From contig JAFLCN010000009.1 of assembly GCA_017303555.1 (NCBI GenBank), positions 62,001 to 126,000 of the forward strand: 64,000 bases of DNA. Direction: 5' to 3'. This DNA comes from Planctomycetota bacterium (GTDB lineage: Bacteria; Planctomycetota; Phycisphaerae; Phycisphaerales; UBA1924). Each line of letters starts with the position of its first letter. Positions within the stretch are counted from its first letter, which is position 1. This document shows positions 35,809-45,562 of this stretch, in pieces. The position numbers and the translations under genes are program-made. The notes below the pieces were generated by a model that had not been told where the DNA came from, did no database searches, and saw only the letters and a list, made by a program, of their open reading frames with translations.

Positions 35809-38558
35809 ATGCGATTGTTTGCGTTGGTGTTGACCTGCTTGGTCGGGTTCCATGCATCCGCCCAAGTCTGTGGCGAATGGCTCAACGGCTCTCCGATGCC
35901 CGGCGTGACCGAGGGCGGCTCCGTCCGCGCCAGCATCACGTGGGACCCCGACGGCAACGGTCCGCTCGGCACCACCTCGTTGTCGCCGGCACCTTCACCG
36001 TCATCGCCAATGTCGTCGCTTCCAACATCGCCATGTGGAATCCCGCGACCGACCAGTGGTCCGCGCTCGGCACCGGAACCAACGGCGAGGTGCTCGCGCT
36101 CGCCGTCATGCCCGACAACACACTCATCGCGGGCGGACGCTTCACCGCCTGCGGCACAACCACCACCAGCCGCATCGCGGCATGGAACGGATCCACCTGA
36201 TCGCCTCTCACCGACACGCTCGGCGCCGAAGGCGTCACGGATGGAGTGACCCAGGCTTCCGTCGCAGCGCTCGCCCGTTTGAACGACGGGCGCCTCGCGG
36301 TCGGCGGGTTGTTCTCGAACGCGGGCGACGCCGCGCGCAGCCGCCTCGCCATCTGGACCGGCACCAGTTGGGCGAGTCTCTCTGTCGCGGATATCGCCAT
36401 GACCGGATCCGAGACCGTCGCAGCGCTGGCGGTCCGCCCCGATGGCCATCTCATCATCGGCGGTTCCTTCGACAACATCGGACCAACCGCTGCCAGCAAT
36501 ATCGGTCGCTGGGACGGAATAAGCTTCTTCGCGATGGCGAGCGGGCTCGCCGGCCCGGTTTTCGCCATCGGCATGCGGCCCGATTCCACCATGATTGTCG
36601 GCGGCAGTTTTCTAAGTTCCGGCGGGAACCCAATGTCCAATCTCGCGCGCTGGACCGGCACCTTCTGGGTTGGGATGGGCTCCGGCACCGACGGCCCTGT
36701 CCTGGCCGTCCACATCAACCCGCTCAACACAAGCCAGACTTTCATCGGCGGCTCGTTCGTATCCGCCGGAGGCGTCGTCTGCCGCAACATCGCCCGGACC
36801 AACCAGAACGGAAATGCATACTTCGCGCTGAGCGGCGGGGTTCACAACGAATTTTTGAGTCAAGGATCGACGCCCAGTGTGCGCACCATCGTGCAGTTCG
36901 CCCCCGGCGTCCTCTTCGCCGGCGGGTTCTTCACGTCCGTCCATACATCGCAGATGCGTTCCATCGCCAAGTGGAATGGCGGCGTGTGGTCCGCCATCAC
37001 GCCCGGTCTCAGCGCGTCGGTTCGCGCGATTGATGTTGATCCTTCCGGTGGCGTTCTACTCGGCGGCTCTTTCACCAACACGCCGTCGGGTGCCGCCAAC
37101 CGCGTCGCGACGTGGAGCGCCGCAGCAGGATTCGGCGCGCTGGGGCAGGGTGCCGACGACTCCGTTCACGCAGTCAAGCGACTCCACGACAACGATGTCG
37201 TTATCGCTGGCTCCTTTGATCACGCTGGAGGTGTGCCGGCGTTCAGCGTCGCCCGCTACAGCTCGGGCGCGTGGAGCCCACTCGGATCAGGCTTCTTGGT
37301 GGCCTACGAATTTCTGAACAAGACCATCGCGGAGTTGCCCGTCGGCGCCCCCAACCTCGGCGTGGGTGATCTCTTTGTCGGAGGCGACATCGACGGCTAC
37401 CCACCTGAGACCACGGTCTTCGGACTCAACGTCCTCTCGTTCAATGGCACATCGTGGTTCTTGCTCGAAGACGGCTGGGGCAAATCCAACTCGAGCGATC
37501 ACGGCTTCGTCGCCGCAACGCTTGTGCTTCCCGATGGCACCCTCATCCTCGGCGGCAGCTTCGACAACGTCGGCGGCTTCATGATTTCCCACTGCGTCGG
37601 CCGGTGGAACCCCGCCACGTACCAGTACGAGTCCCTCGGCAACACCTTCAACGCCGCAGTGCACCGGATCTACGCCCTCGCACGCATGCCAAACGGCGAC
37701 GTCATCGCCGCCGGACAATTCACGACTGCGAACGGCGGCCCCGGCAACGCGATCGCGCGCTGGAACGGTTCGGCATGGCTGCCCCTGGGCCCCGGCCTCA
37801 CCGGCACCGTCTACGCGCTCACCGTTGCTGCCAACGGCGATCTCATCGCCGGAGGCCAGATCACAATCGCGGGCTCCACGCCCGTCAACAACATCGCCCG
37901 CTGGAACGGCACGACCTGGTCCGCCATGGGCGACGGCGTTCGCAACACCGTCCGCGCACTCGCCACGCACTCAAACGGCAACATCCTCGTCGGCGGCGAT
38001 TTCGCCCGCGCCGGCGGCAAGGTCTCCGCCTACTTCGCCCGCTGGAGCGACAACGCCCTGCCCGCCATTCTCGAGCAGCCCCTCTCTCAATCCATCAACT
38101 GCAACGTCGAATCTCCGGATTTCACCATCGCAGTCGATCCCGGAACGAGCCCGACGTATCAGTGGTACTTCAACAACAACCCGATCAACAACGACGGCAA
38201 ATACGAAATCACCACCTACCCCGGCGGCAGCCGCCTCCGCTTCAACCTCCTCTATCTCTACGACACCGACGCCGGCGACTACCACGTCGTCGCCACCACA
38301 CCCTGCGGCTCGGTCACCAGCGACACCGCATCACTCATCATCACCGGCAACTGCCCAGCCCCCTGCCCCGGCGACCTGAACGACGACCGCACCGTCGACG
38401 ACACCGACTTCGTCCTCTTCGCGCAGGCCTACGACGAACTGCTCTGCTCCGAAGAACCCGAGACCGAATGCCCCGCCGATCTCAACGGCGATCAGATCAT
38501 CGACGACGCCGACTTCGTCCTCTTCGTGCAGGCCTACGACACACTGATCTGCCCCTGA
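35809..38558 (+). pseudogene. Disrupted WNG-repeat beta-propeller with Ig-like domain and GC-type dockerin
   Basis: A signal peptide (MRLFALVLTC...) and the opening WDPDGNGPLGT are in one frame. At about 35965-35978 the reading shifts (one base missing or two gained) into the frame encoding LVVAGTFTVI. That frame then meets TGA at 36198-36200, exactly where the repeat motif WNGSTWSPL requires Trp (TGG). From 36201 the same frame runs open to 38558 through more than a dozen propeller repeats, an Ig-like domain (TYQWYFNN) and an intact long-linker dockerin (LLCSEEPETECPADLN). The best intact relative is the protein at 7354-10086. It could be a real pseudogene or contain two sequence errors; the long intact remainder argues for recent damage. 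Confidence 0.85.
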
Positions 38559-38588
38559 TCACTCGGCCCAATTGCCGCGCCGGTTCGT

Positions 38589-41192
38589 CTACCTTTGCTC
38601 CTTCGGCTTCCACGGCGCGCGTTGCGTCTCCACGCTCTTTAGCATCGCAGTCTCCGTCGCGGGGATCGACCGACGCAAGTCCTCCATTGCCAGGTCCGCC
38701 GCCGCCTGCCTGCCCGCATACGTCAGACTTTGAATCACCCGAAGCTCGCTTCTGACGCGATCGCGCGGACTCTCCCGCGAAAGCCGCCGCGACAGTTCAA
38801 CCGCTTCATCGCACTCGGCCTGCGAAACATCCGGAAGATCCAACAGCAACTGGCACACAATCTCGTGTATCGGAACGCTCGCAAAAGTTGCCGCGGCCTG
38901 TCGCGCAGCGGGAAGTAGCGCCCGCCCCTTCACGCGCACCTCTTCCCAGCGGTCAAAGTCCTTCGCAATACGAATCGCCGCGTGCCGCGATCTCAATTGC
39001 GCGAGCACGCCTTCCTCGCAGCCGCTGCACCGCATGGCGAGCGCATCCGCCGCTGATCCCGCCTCGGCCATCGCCCGCGCCGACCCCCGCGAATCGCCCG
39101 CCCGCTCCAGCACCGAAGCCAGGTTGCACAGCGCCGCGGCATGCAACATCGCGGCATCCACATCAGTCGGATCCGACTCGGAGAACGTCTTCGAGAGCGA
39201 CGCCGCGTCACCCGCCATCGCCACGCTCGATTCCAAAGCCTCCGGCCTGTACCACGTCTGCATGTCCGAGGTCGCGACAAGACAGTTGATCAGCCGCCTT
39301 AGGGATGGCTTCGCGTGCGGGTCGCGCCGGTAAAGCTCGCGAAGAATCCCGATCTCTTCGCGTCCGATCTCCATTTTCTCGCGATCCATCCGCCGCCGGC
39401 CGGCGATCGACCCCTTCATGCCAAGCGCCGACGAGACGCCCCACATCGCAAGCGGCGATTCGGGCTCGAGCGCGAGCAGTTGGTTTGCCGCGCCAAGCTG
39501 CTTCTCGGAATAGCTTGCCGCCTCCTCGAGCGCATCGCGATCAAGCGCGTCCGCCGCGAGCCGCTCGTAACTGAAAGAGAGGTTGCTCAAAGCACCGGGC
39601 ATCGCCGGCCAGAGGTGCACCGCCCGCTCATCAATCGCAAGTGCCCGCAGATACATCTCCCGTTTCGCTTCAACGCCGCGCACGCGCGCGGACAAATCTC
39701 CCACACGCACAATCGCCGTCGAAAGATCGAACACCGCTTTCGGCTCATCGGGCGAACGCTCCCAAACCCACTCCCGCAGCGCCAGCGCCCGCTCCCACGA
39801 TTGCAGCGATTCCTCGTCATCACCCTCTTCCTGCCGCACATCGCCCATCGCGCCAAGCGCCTGCGCCCACGCCGCCTGCGCCTGAACGTCGCCGGGATTG
39901 TCCCTCGCGATCCGTTCGATTCCCGGCATCACCTTGAGTAGCAGCGCCTTCCTGTCCCTTGTTCCGCCCACCTTCCCCGCGTACCACTCGCCGACCCCCT
40001 CAAAGAGCAGGTTGTACGCAGCCCGTGTGTTCGCCATCTCCTTCTCGGCCCGCTGCCTCAGCAGCAGTTCACGCGCGAGCAGGCTCACGAGCGCTGCCGC
40101 TGCGATCACAATCGCGGCGCTCAGCGCCCCATTCCGTTTCACAAACATCCAAACGCTGTACCGCACCGTCGGCGCTCGCGCCTCGATCGGCCGATTCGCC
40201 AAGAGTCGCCTCAAGTCTCCCGAAAACGCCGCCATGCTCCGGTACCGATGCGAAAGGTCCTTCGCCGTCGCGGTCTTGATGATCAGTTCCAGATCCGGCG
40301 CAAGCCGCGCCGCCCCCGATGTCATTCCCGCGCCCGCCCTCAGCCCAAGCAACTCCCGCAGAATCGCCCCCGCCGCATACACATCCGTCCGCGTATCGAT
40401 CCCGTCCGGTCGCCCCGCTTCCTGCTCCGGGCTCATGTATCCCGGCGTTCCAAATACCTGCCCCGTAATCGTCATCCGATCGCCCGAATCCGCGATCCGC
40501 GCAATCCCAAAGTCAATCACCTTGATCCGCGGCCGCTCCGCATCGCTCACATCCACGAGCATGTTCGCCGGCTTCAAGTCCCGATGGATCACGCCCTGAA
40601 TATGCGCGTGCTCCACCGCATCGCACGCCTGAAGAAACAACTCGATGATCCGCGCCGCATCCCACCCTTGCCCGCGCACAAACTCCGTCACCGGCTTCCC
40701 GTCGATCAGTTCCAGCACAAAGTACGACCGCGCCGCGCCACCCGGCTCCGGCAGCGTCCCCGCGTCATAGATCCGCGCGATGTTCTCGTGCCGCAGCAGC
40801 GACAGCGCCTGCACTTCGTTGCGAAACCGCCCCAGCATCCCCTCCGACCACATCGTCGAGCGCAGAAGCTTGAGCGCAACCTCGCGCCGAGGATGCTCCT
40901 GCTGCACGCGATACACAATCCCCGAGCGCCCATCCCCCAGCACCCCAAGCACCCGATACCGCCCAATGTGCTCCGGCGTCGATTCCCGTTCAAGCTCGCG
41001 CGCCACCACGCCCGCAAACTCTTCCATACTCGTCGATGTTCCGCTCTCCGCCTCCAGCAAGAGCGCTGCCTCGCGCGCAATCTCCGGCCTCACTTCCCCC
41101 GCGGCACGCAAAAGCTCCGCTCGACCCTCGGGCCCACGCTCCGAAGCCTCCAGAAACAAATCCCGCACCGCTTGCCACTGCTCAGGGTTCAT
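38589..41192 (-). CDS. Transmembrane Ser/Thr protein kinase with TPR-like C-terminal region
   Basis: The protein has 867 residues. A short N-terminal segment precedes a Hanks-type kinase: Gly-rich loop LGDGRSGIVY (85-94), ATP-anchoring Lys108 in VALKLL, catalytic HRDLKPAN (His203, Asp205, Asn210), DFG at 227-229 and an activation-segment end GTPGYMSPEQ. All catalytic residues are intact. A membrane helix lies at about 354-377, followed by about 490 residues of helical, TPR-like repeats (for example WERALALREWVWERSPDEP), probably outside the cytoplasm. It lies directly downstream of the ECF sigma gene on the same strand, a pairing established for planctomycetes in which the kinase is thought to modulate the sigma factor. 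It converges with the broken propeller gene. Confidence 0.93.
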   Translation of the reverse strand: MNPEQWQAVRDLFLEASERGPEGRAELLRAAGEVRPEIAREAALLLEAESGTSTSMEEFAGVVARELERESTPEHIGRYRVLGVLGDGRSGIVYRVQQEHPRREVALKLLRSTMWSEGMLGRFRNEVQALSLLRHENIARIYDAGTLPEPGGAARSYFVLELIDGKPVTEFVRGQGWDAARIIELFLQACDAVEHAHIQGVIHRDLKPANMLVDVSDAERPRIKVIDFGIARIADSGDRMTITGQVFGTPGYMSPEQEAGRPDGIDTRTDVYAAGAILRELLGLRAGAGMTSGAARLAPDLELIIKTATAKDLSHRYRSMAAFSGDLRRLLANRPIEARAPTVRYSVWMFVKRNGALSAAIVIAAAALVSLLARELLLRQRAEKEMANTRAAYNLLFEGVGEWYAGKVGGTRDRKALLLKVMPGIERIARDNPGDVQAQAAWAQALGAMGDVRQEEGDDEESLQSWERALALREWVWERSPDEPKAVFDLSTAIVRVGDLSARVRGVEAKREMYLRALAIDERAVHLWPAMPGALSNLSFSYERLAADALDRDALEEAASYSEKQLGAANQLLALEPESPLAMWGVSSALGMKGSIAGRRRMDREKMEIGREEIGILRELYRRDPHAKPSLRRLINCLVATSDMQTWYRPEALESSVAMAGDAASLSKTFSESDPTDVDAAMLHAAALCNLASVLERAGDSRGSARAMAEAGSAADALAMRCSGCEEGVLAQLRSRHAAIRIAKDFDRWEEVRVKGRALLPAARQAAATFASVPIHEIVCQLLLDLPDVSQAECDEAVELSRRLSRESPRDRVRSELRVIQSLTYAGRQAAADLAMEDLRRSIPATETAMLKSVETQRAPWKPKEQR

Positions 41193-41274
41193 GCCACGCT
41201 CTTCTCAATGTCCATTCCCACTGCTACCAGCGCAGACCAGCACAAACCCCTTCGCATTCCTTGCCTTTCTCTGG

Positions 41275-41405
41275 CCCCCCTCCCCGAGGGAGGGGCAGGG
41301 GGTGGGAGTCGAACCCCGCGGCCAACAACAAACTCACCCAAACCATCCAATCGCAACTCCGACCCCCCTCCCCGATGGGAGCGAAGGTGGGGGGTGGGAG
41401 TCGAA
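41275..41405. repeat. G/C-skewed direct repeat pair
   Basis: Two imperfect copies, 41275-41313 and 41363-41405, share a run of C followed by TCCCCGA and end in GGGGGTGGGAGTCGAA. They lie in the 399-base spacer between kinase and sigma factor, where no gene is supported. Function unknown. Confidence 0.7.
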
Positions 41406-41474
41406 TCGCGCACCCAACTCGCAACCCACCAAACTCATCAATCCCGCAACTCCAAAGCTCCCGCACCCGCCTTT

Positions 41475-41574
41475 CAGCCCATCCGGGCTGACAGATTCAA
41501 GCCGAGGGTGGAGCGAGTTCTTCGAGCGACACCCTCGGTCCGCGGCAACGAATCCCCGCACGCTGAAAGCGTGC
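41475..41574. repeat. REP-like element with three palindromes
   Basis: Three perfect inverted repeats occur within 100 bases. CAGCCC/GGGCTG with an ATCC loop spans 41475-41490, CCGAGGGTG/CACCCTCGG spans 41502-41538, and GCACGCT/AGCGTGC with a GAA loop spans 41558-41574. The element lies just downstream of the sigma-factor stop codon and resembles intergenic palindromic repeats rather than a terminator, since no T-run follows on either strand. Confidence 0.65.
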
Positions 41575-41591
41575 CACTTCCAGCAACGCTC

Positions 41592-42200
41592 TCATCCTTC
41601 AACCAATCGATCCCCCGCCTCATCACTCCCCAGCCATCTCTTGAGCCAAGCCCGCGCCACCCGCCAGTCCTTCTCCACCGTCGATTCCGAAACGCCCATC
41701 ACCTCCGCAGTTTCCGTCGTCGTCAGCCCCATGTAAAACCGCAGCCGCACCGATTCCACCGCCCGCGGATCAAGCCGCGCCAGTTTCTCGAGCGCCTCTT
41801 CAATCTCCAGCACATCAAACCCGCTCTCGACCGCGCCGCCCGACACCAGCCCCGGCACATCCGCCCGCCCCGGCGCCGTCCTCCCCGGTGCGGTCCGCTT
41901 GATGGCCTTCTTCCGCCGCGCATGGTCAATCAACACCAGCCGCATGCAGTTCGCCGCCCGGGCAAAGAAGTCTGCTTTGGACAGCCCCGCCGCCGAAGTC
42001 CCATCCACCCCGATCACCCGCAAGAACGCCTCATGCACCAGCGCCGTCGGCTGTAACGTGCGCGCGTTGTTCTCGCGCCCCAGAAACACCGCCGCCATCC
42101 CCCGCAGTTCCTGATAAAGGTCCGCCGGCCCAACACCCGGGGGAAAGCTCGCCCCAGTGTGCTCAGGTGAAGGCGAGAAATTGAAAGTGCTTGCAATCAA
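41592..42200 (-). CDS. ECF-type RNA polymerase sigma factor (planctomycete Sigma70_ECF family)
   Basis: The protein has 202 residues. Region 2 carries TLQPTALVHEAFLRV (about 48-62) and ADFFARAANCMRLVLIDHAR, signatures of the Sigma70_ECF family that abounds in planctomycetes. Region 4 (about 140-190) contains an HTH with TTTETAEVMGVSESTVEKDW. It should direct RNA polymerase to a specific regulon, with the downstream kinase as probable signalling partner. The start is unsure: TTG 42200 gives the longest product but has no Shine-Dalgarno, and the family's usual N-terminal helix is shortened. It is divergent from the serine protease gene at 42401; whether it controls the dockerin genes is unknown. 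Confidence 0.88.
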   Translation of the reverse strand: MIASTFNFSPSPEHTGASFPPGVGPADLYQELRGMAAVFLGRENNARTLQPTALVHEAFLRVIGVDGTSAAGLSKADFFARAANCMRLVLIDHARRKKAIKRTAPGRTAPGRADVPGLVSGGAVESGFDVLEIEEALEKLARLDPRAVESVRLRFYMGLTTTETAEVMGVSESTVEKDWRVARAWLKRWLGSDEAGDRLVEG

Positions 42201-42400
42201 AGAAGTTGCGCCGTCGTGTGCTTCGCCGATCCGGAGATGACATCAATCTACCAGATTTTCGCGAGATTCTCACTAGGGAATGCAAGGCACTCCCATTCGG
42301 TCTGCGCTGGAAGAGTAACGGGCCACACGCGCCCTCTCGCAACGTAGCCGGGAATGCTGACAGTCGCGGCACAGTCCGAGCGCGGAAGAGGAGATCGATC

Positions 42401-45400
42401 ATGAGCCTTTCGACTTTAAAGTTGCTCCAACGGTCGGCAATTCTGATTGCTTCCGCTAGTGCAGCGCTCTTCCCACACGAATCACACGCGCAATCGCCTC
42501 CGCTCAAGATTGTCTCAACGAATGCACGAGATCTTCCGTCGAAGCACCTCGCCGGAAGCGATCGACTTCAATGGTGGTGGGATGCAGGTCACCGAGCGAG
42601 CCCCGAGAACCCAGGCCCGTTTGCCGATCGGGTAATTTATGGTGCCAACGACCGAAAGGAAGTATACGCCGAGACCGACGACCGCTTACGCACAGCTGCC
42701 GCGTCGACGTGCATCATGGTTCCAAGATGGCAGCTGTTTGACTTGCGGAACGGGTATTACTACATCATTGGGGTTGAGCGCTTCAATACCTTCTTTGGTG
42801 ATCCGGGCCTCTGCCCTGACGATCCGTTGTACTCGCAGCTTGGCTTCGTTGGCGGATGTTCGGCATTTCTGATCGGGCCGGATCACGTTGCAACTGCAGG
42901 TCACTGTCTCGACGGCGCGGACTTGACGGAATGGGCGTTTCTTTTCGGATACGATCAACGCGACGGAAACCAGGATCCCGAGTTGTTGGTTTCTGCGGAT
43001 CGGGTCTACTTCCCAGTTGAAAAGCTATGGTCGGCGCTCGACTCGCAATTTGATCATGGGGTTGTCCGAATTGACCGCCCAGTGATGGACCGCCGTCCGT
43101 TGGCCGTTCAAGATACGGGATTTGTTGCTGGAAATGCACAGTTGGCGATTATCGGAAACCCGTTTGTTCTCCCCACCAAAGTCGCAAACAATGGGCAGGT
43201 GTTGCGATCGCTTCCAGAGTACGAGAACTTTGAGACGAACCTCGATCATCTTCCGGGAAACTCCGGATCTCTCGTTATGAACGCTGCGACAGGATTAATC
43301 GAAGGGATATTGGTCGCTGGTCCTGCCGTCGACTACTGGGCAGTTATTCCGCCCGATTCGTGCTTTCATGAATTTGTCTGTCCGAACAATGGCGGGGATT
43401 GCGTCTCGGCGATTGTGAGCCGCGCCGGAGTGCTCAAGCTTCATCAAGCCGATTCTTTGCTTGCTTGCGGCGCAGATTTTGATGGCAATCGAGTTGTCGA
43501 CGATTCCGATTTTGTGGCGTTTGTTATCGCATACAACGAAGTAGTCGTTCCGCCTGCTTCACAGAGATGTGATCTGAACGGTGACGGTTTTGTGAACGAT
43601 GAAGACTTCCCCACTTTCCTCCGCTATTACGACGAGGGATTGTGCCCGGACCTGCCGTCATCTCCAGCAAACGTTTCCACAAGCCTGAGTTCCTCTACGA
43701 CAGCAGTAATTCGTTGGCAAGGGCGATCACCCTCGGACTCTCAGTACGAGATTCTTCGGAGCGGTGATGGGAAAAACTTTGCGGTCGTGTCCACCGCTCC
43801 AGCAAATGCTACCAGTGCTCCAGTATCGGGCCTCGCGCCCGCGACGCCTCACTGGTTCACCGTACGCGCTCTGAATGATCATGGGTTAGGGCCCGCGGGC
43901 GCGGTTGCAAAAGTGCGCAGCGACTGTCCGTTGCGTTCGCCACAGAATGCCACCATCACGCCGACCGGTCCCGACTCCGTACGAATTCAGTGGCAATCCC
44001 CGGTCGGGGCGGAGACATGGATTTATGTCGACGTGGATCCGGCCTTTTCCTTGCCCCAAGGGTGGGCCGTAGGTGTCGGTCAGTCATCGATCAATTTCAA
44101 AGGATTCGAGACGGGTACGACCTACTACTTCCAATTACAATCCGTCGATACCGACCTGTATCCGATGTGCAACTCGCCCTCTACAAGCTTGCAGTTCAAG
44201 ATTTGTCAAACAAATGCTCCGACAAACTTCCAGCGGACAACCGTCGGCCCGACAAGCATTGCTTTTGCCTGGAATGACAATTCCGACGACGAGATCCAGT
44301 TCAAGATCGAACGCCTGTCCGGATCTGTGTGGGTGCTGCAGGAGAATGTGCCTCCCAACGCGACGCGCGCTACCGTGACCGGCCTCTCACTTGGCCAAAC
44401 CTACACCTTTCGAATTGTTGCGGATGGCCCTTATTGCGATTCTCCTTCAAACTCAGTAACTGAAACAACGATCTGCAACGTAGCAGCTCCAACAGGAGTG
44501 CAAGTACTTAGCATTGGTGCTGCGAGCGCTGTGATCCGATGGGTCGACAACTCGGACAACGAGATTCAGTTCAAGATTCAGCGATGGAACGGATCGGCTT
44601 GGGTTCTTCAAGAGAACGTTCCTCCGTCCGTGACCCAAGCGACCGTCACCGGTCTCTCGCCCAGTGCGTCCTATCGAATGCGCGTCGTCGCCGATGGATT
44701 AGGCTGCGATGCGGTTGGTGGCGAAGTGGTGTTTTCCACGACCGATGGTTGCTTCCCTGCACCGACGAGTTTTCGACCGGCGAGCATCGCGGCAACCAGT
44801 GTCGTCTTTGCCTGGAGCGACAATTCTGGAGAAGAGCTGCAGTTCCGGATTGAGCGGCAATCAAGCGGGTCGTGGGTCCTGCAAGAGAATGTCCCTCCCA
44901 ACGCAACCAGTGCGACCGTGACCGGTCTTACGCTTGGTGCGACCTACAAATTCCGAATCGTCGCAGAAGGGCAGTACTGCGATGTGGCCAGCAATTCCGT
45001 CGACGTCACGACGGTTTGCGACACTGCGCCGCCGAGCAACTTCCGCGTAATTCAGGTTCTCGCAACAAGCGTGAAGGTTGCTTGGAACGACAACTCGAAC
45101 AACGAGATTCAGTTCCGCGTTCAGCGCCTGTCGGGTGGTACATGGGTCTTGCAGGAGAACGTGCCACCAAACGCGACAAGTGCAACGCTGACCGGCCTGA
45201 CCGTGAACACTAGCTATCGGTTCCGAGTTCTGGCTGACGGTCCGGCGTGCGACGGTGTTGGAAATGAACTGACGGTCACCACGCAGTGCGACACTGCCGC
45301 TCCGACTAGCTTTCGAGCCACCTCCGTCGGGAGGAACACCGTGAACGTGGCGTGGACCGACAATTCAACGAACGAAGTTCAGTTCAAGATTGAGCGTTGG

Positions 45401-45562
45401 AATGGTTCATCGTGGGTCTTGCAAGAGAACGTGCCCGCGAATCACCCGAGTGCGCAGCTCACCGGGCTGTCCGCAAATACGACGTATCGATTCAGGTGCG
45501 TTGCTGATGGTCCGTCGTGCAACTCCACCAGCAACGAAATTTCGGTCAGGACAAATCCGTGA
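42401..45562 (+). CDS. Secreted trypsin-like serine protease, internal dockerin, seven fibronectin III domains
   Basis: The protein has 1053 residues and a signal peptide ending SHAQSPP. The protease domain carries the triad His168 (TAGHC), Asp218 (FDHGVVRID) and Ser288 (PGNSGSLV). An atypical dockerin follows at about 356-417: the first loop is normal, but the linker is VVPPASQRCDLN and the module is not C-terminal. Seven fibronectin type III domains of about 90 residues make up the rest; the last five are near-identical, repeating WVLQENVPPNAT and YRFRVxADGPxCD. ATG 42401 is preferred over an in-frame start at 42191 because AGAGGAGAT precedes it. Base use looks less GC-rich than in neighbouring genes, hinting at transfer. 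Confidence 0.9.
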   Translation: MSLSTLKLLQRSAILIASASAALFPHESHAQSPPLKIVSTNARDLPSKHLAGSDRLQWWWDAGHRASPENPGPFADRVIYGANDRKEVYAETDDRLRTAAASTCIMVPRWQLFDLRNGYYYIIGVERFNTFFGDPGLCPDDPLYSQLGFVGGCSAFLIGPDHVATAGHCLDGADLTEWAFLFGYDQRDGNQDPELLVSADRVYFPVEKLWSALDSQFDHGVVRIDRPVMDRRPLAVQDTGFVAGNAQLAIIGNPFVLPTKVANNGQVLRSLPEYENFETNLDHLPGNSGSLVMNAATGLIEGILVAGPAVDYWAVIPPDSCFHEFVCPNNGGDCVSAIVSRAGVLKLHQADSLLACGADFDGNRVVDDSDFVAFVIAYNEVVVPPASQRCDLNGDGFVNDEDFPTFLRYYDEGLCPDLPSSPANVSTSLSSSTTAVIRWQGRSPSDSQYEILRSGDGKNFAVVSTAPANATSAPVSGLAPATPHWFTVRALNDHGLGPAGAVAKVRSDCPLRSPQNATITPTGPDSVRIQWQSPVGAETWIYVDVDPAFSLPQGWAVGVGQSSINFKGFETGTTYYFQLQSVDTDLYPMCNSPSTSLQFKICQTNAPTNFQRTTVGPTSIAFAWNDNSDDEIQFKIERLSGSVWVLQENVPPNATRATVTGLSLGQTYTFRIVADGPYCDSPSNSVTETTICNVAAPTGVQVLSIGAASAVIRWVDNSDNEIQFKIQRWNGSAWVLQENVPPSVTQATVTGLSPSASYRMRVVADGLGCDAVGGEVVFSTTDGCFPAPTSFRPASIAATSVVFAWSDNSGEELQFRIERQSSGSWVLQENVPPNATSATVTGLTLGATYKFRIVAEGQYCDVASNSVDVTTVCDTAPPSNFRVIQVLATSVKVAWNDNSNNEIQFRVQRLSGGTWVLQENVPPNATSATLTGLTVNTSYRFRVLADGPACDGVGNELTVTTQCDTAAPTSFRATSVGRNTVNVAWTDNSTNEVQFKIERWNGSSWVLQENVPANHPSAQLTGLSANTTYRFRCVADGPSCNSTSNEISVRTNP
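44210..45555 (+). repeat. Five tandem near-identical fibronectin III coding repeats
   Basis: Units of about 270 bases begin near 44215, 44485, 44755, 45025 and 45295. Each encodes an APTxF...W(N/S/T/V)DNS start, an EIQFKI/FR strand, WVLQENVP and an ADGPxCD end. The similarity between units suggests expansion by recombination. Confidence 0.85.

Noticed and set aside
36198-36200. TGA recoded as Trp or selenocysteine
   Set aside because: TGA is used as a normal stop throughout the window, the gene also has a frameshift, and no SECIS-like hairpin is evident; simple mutation or sequence error explains it.
1325-38558. Integron-like cassette array
   Set aside because: Genes have individual promoters, spacers differ in length and sequence, no attC-like recombination sites or integrase are seen, and genes are far longer than typical cassettes.
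41290-41410. GGGTTCGACTCCC-like motif on the minus strand resembling a tRNA T-arm, present twice
   Set aside because: Stem pairing fails at two of five positions and no acceptor, D or anticodon arm can be built around it; it is part of the G/C-skewed direct repeat.
44210-45555. CRISPR or minisatellite explanation for the near-identical repeats
   Set aside because: The 270-base period is in frame and encodes complete fibronectin III domains with no spacer-repeat structure.
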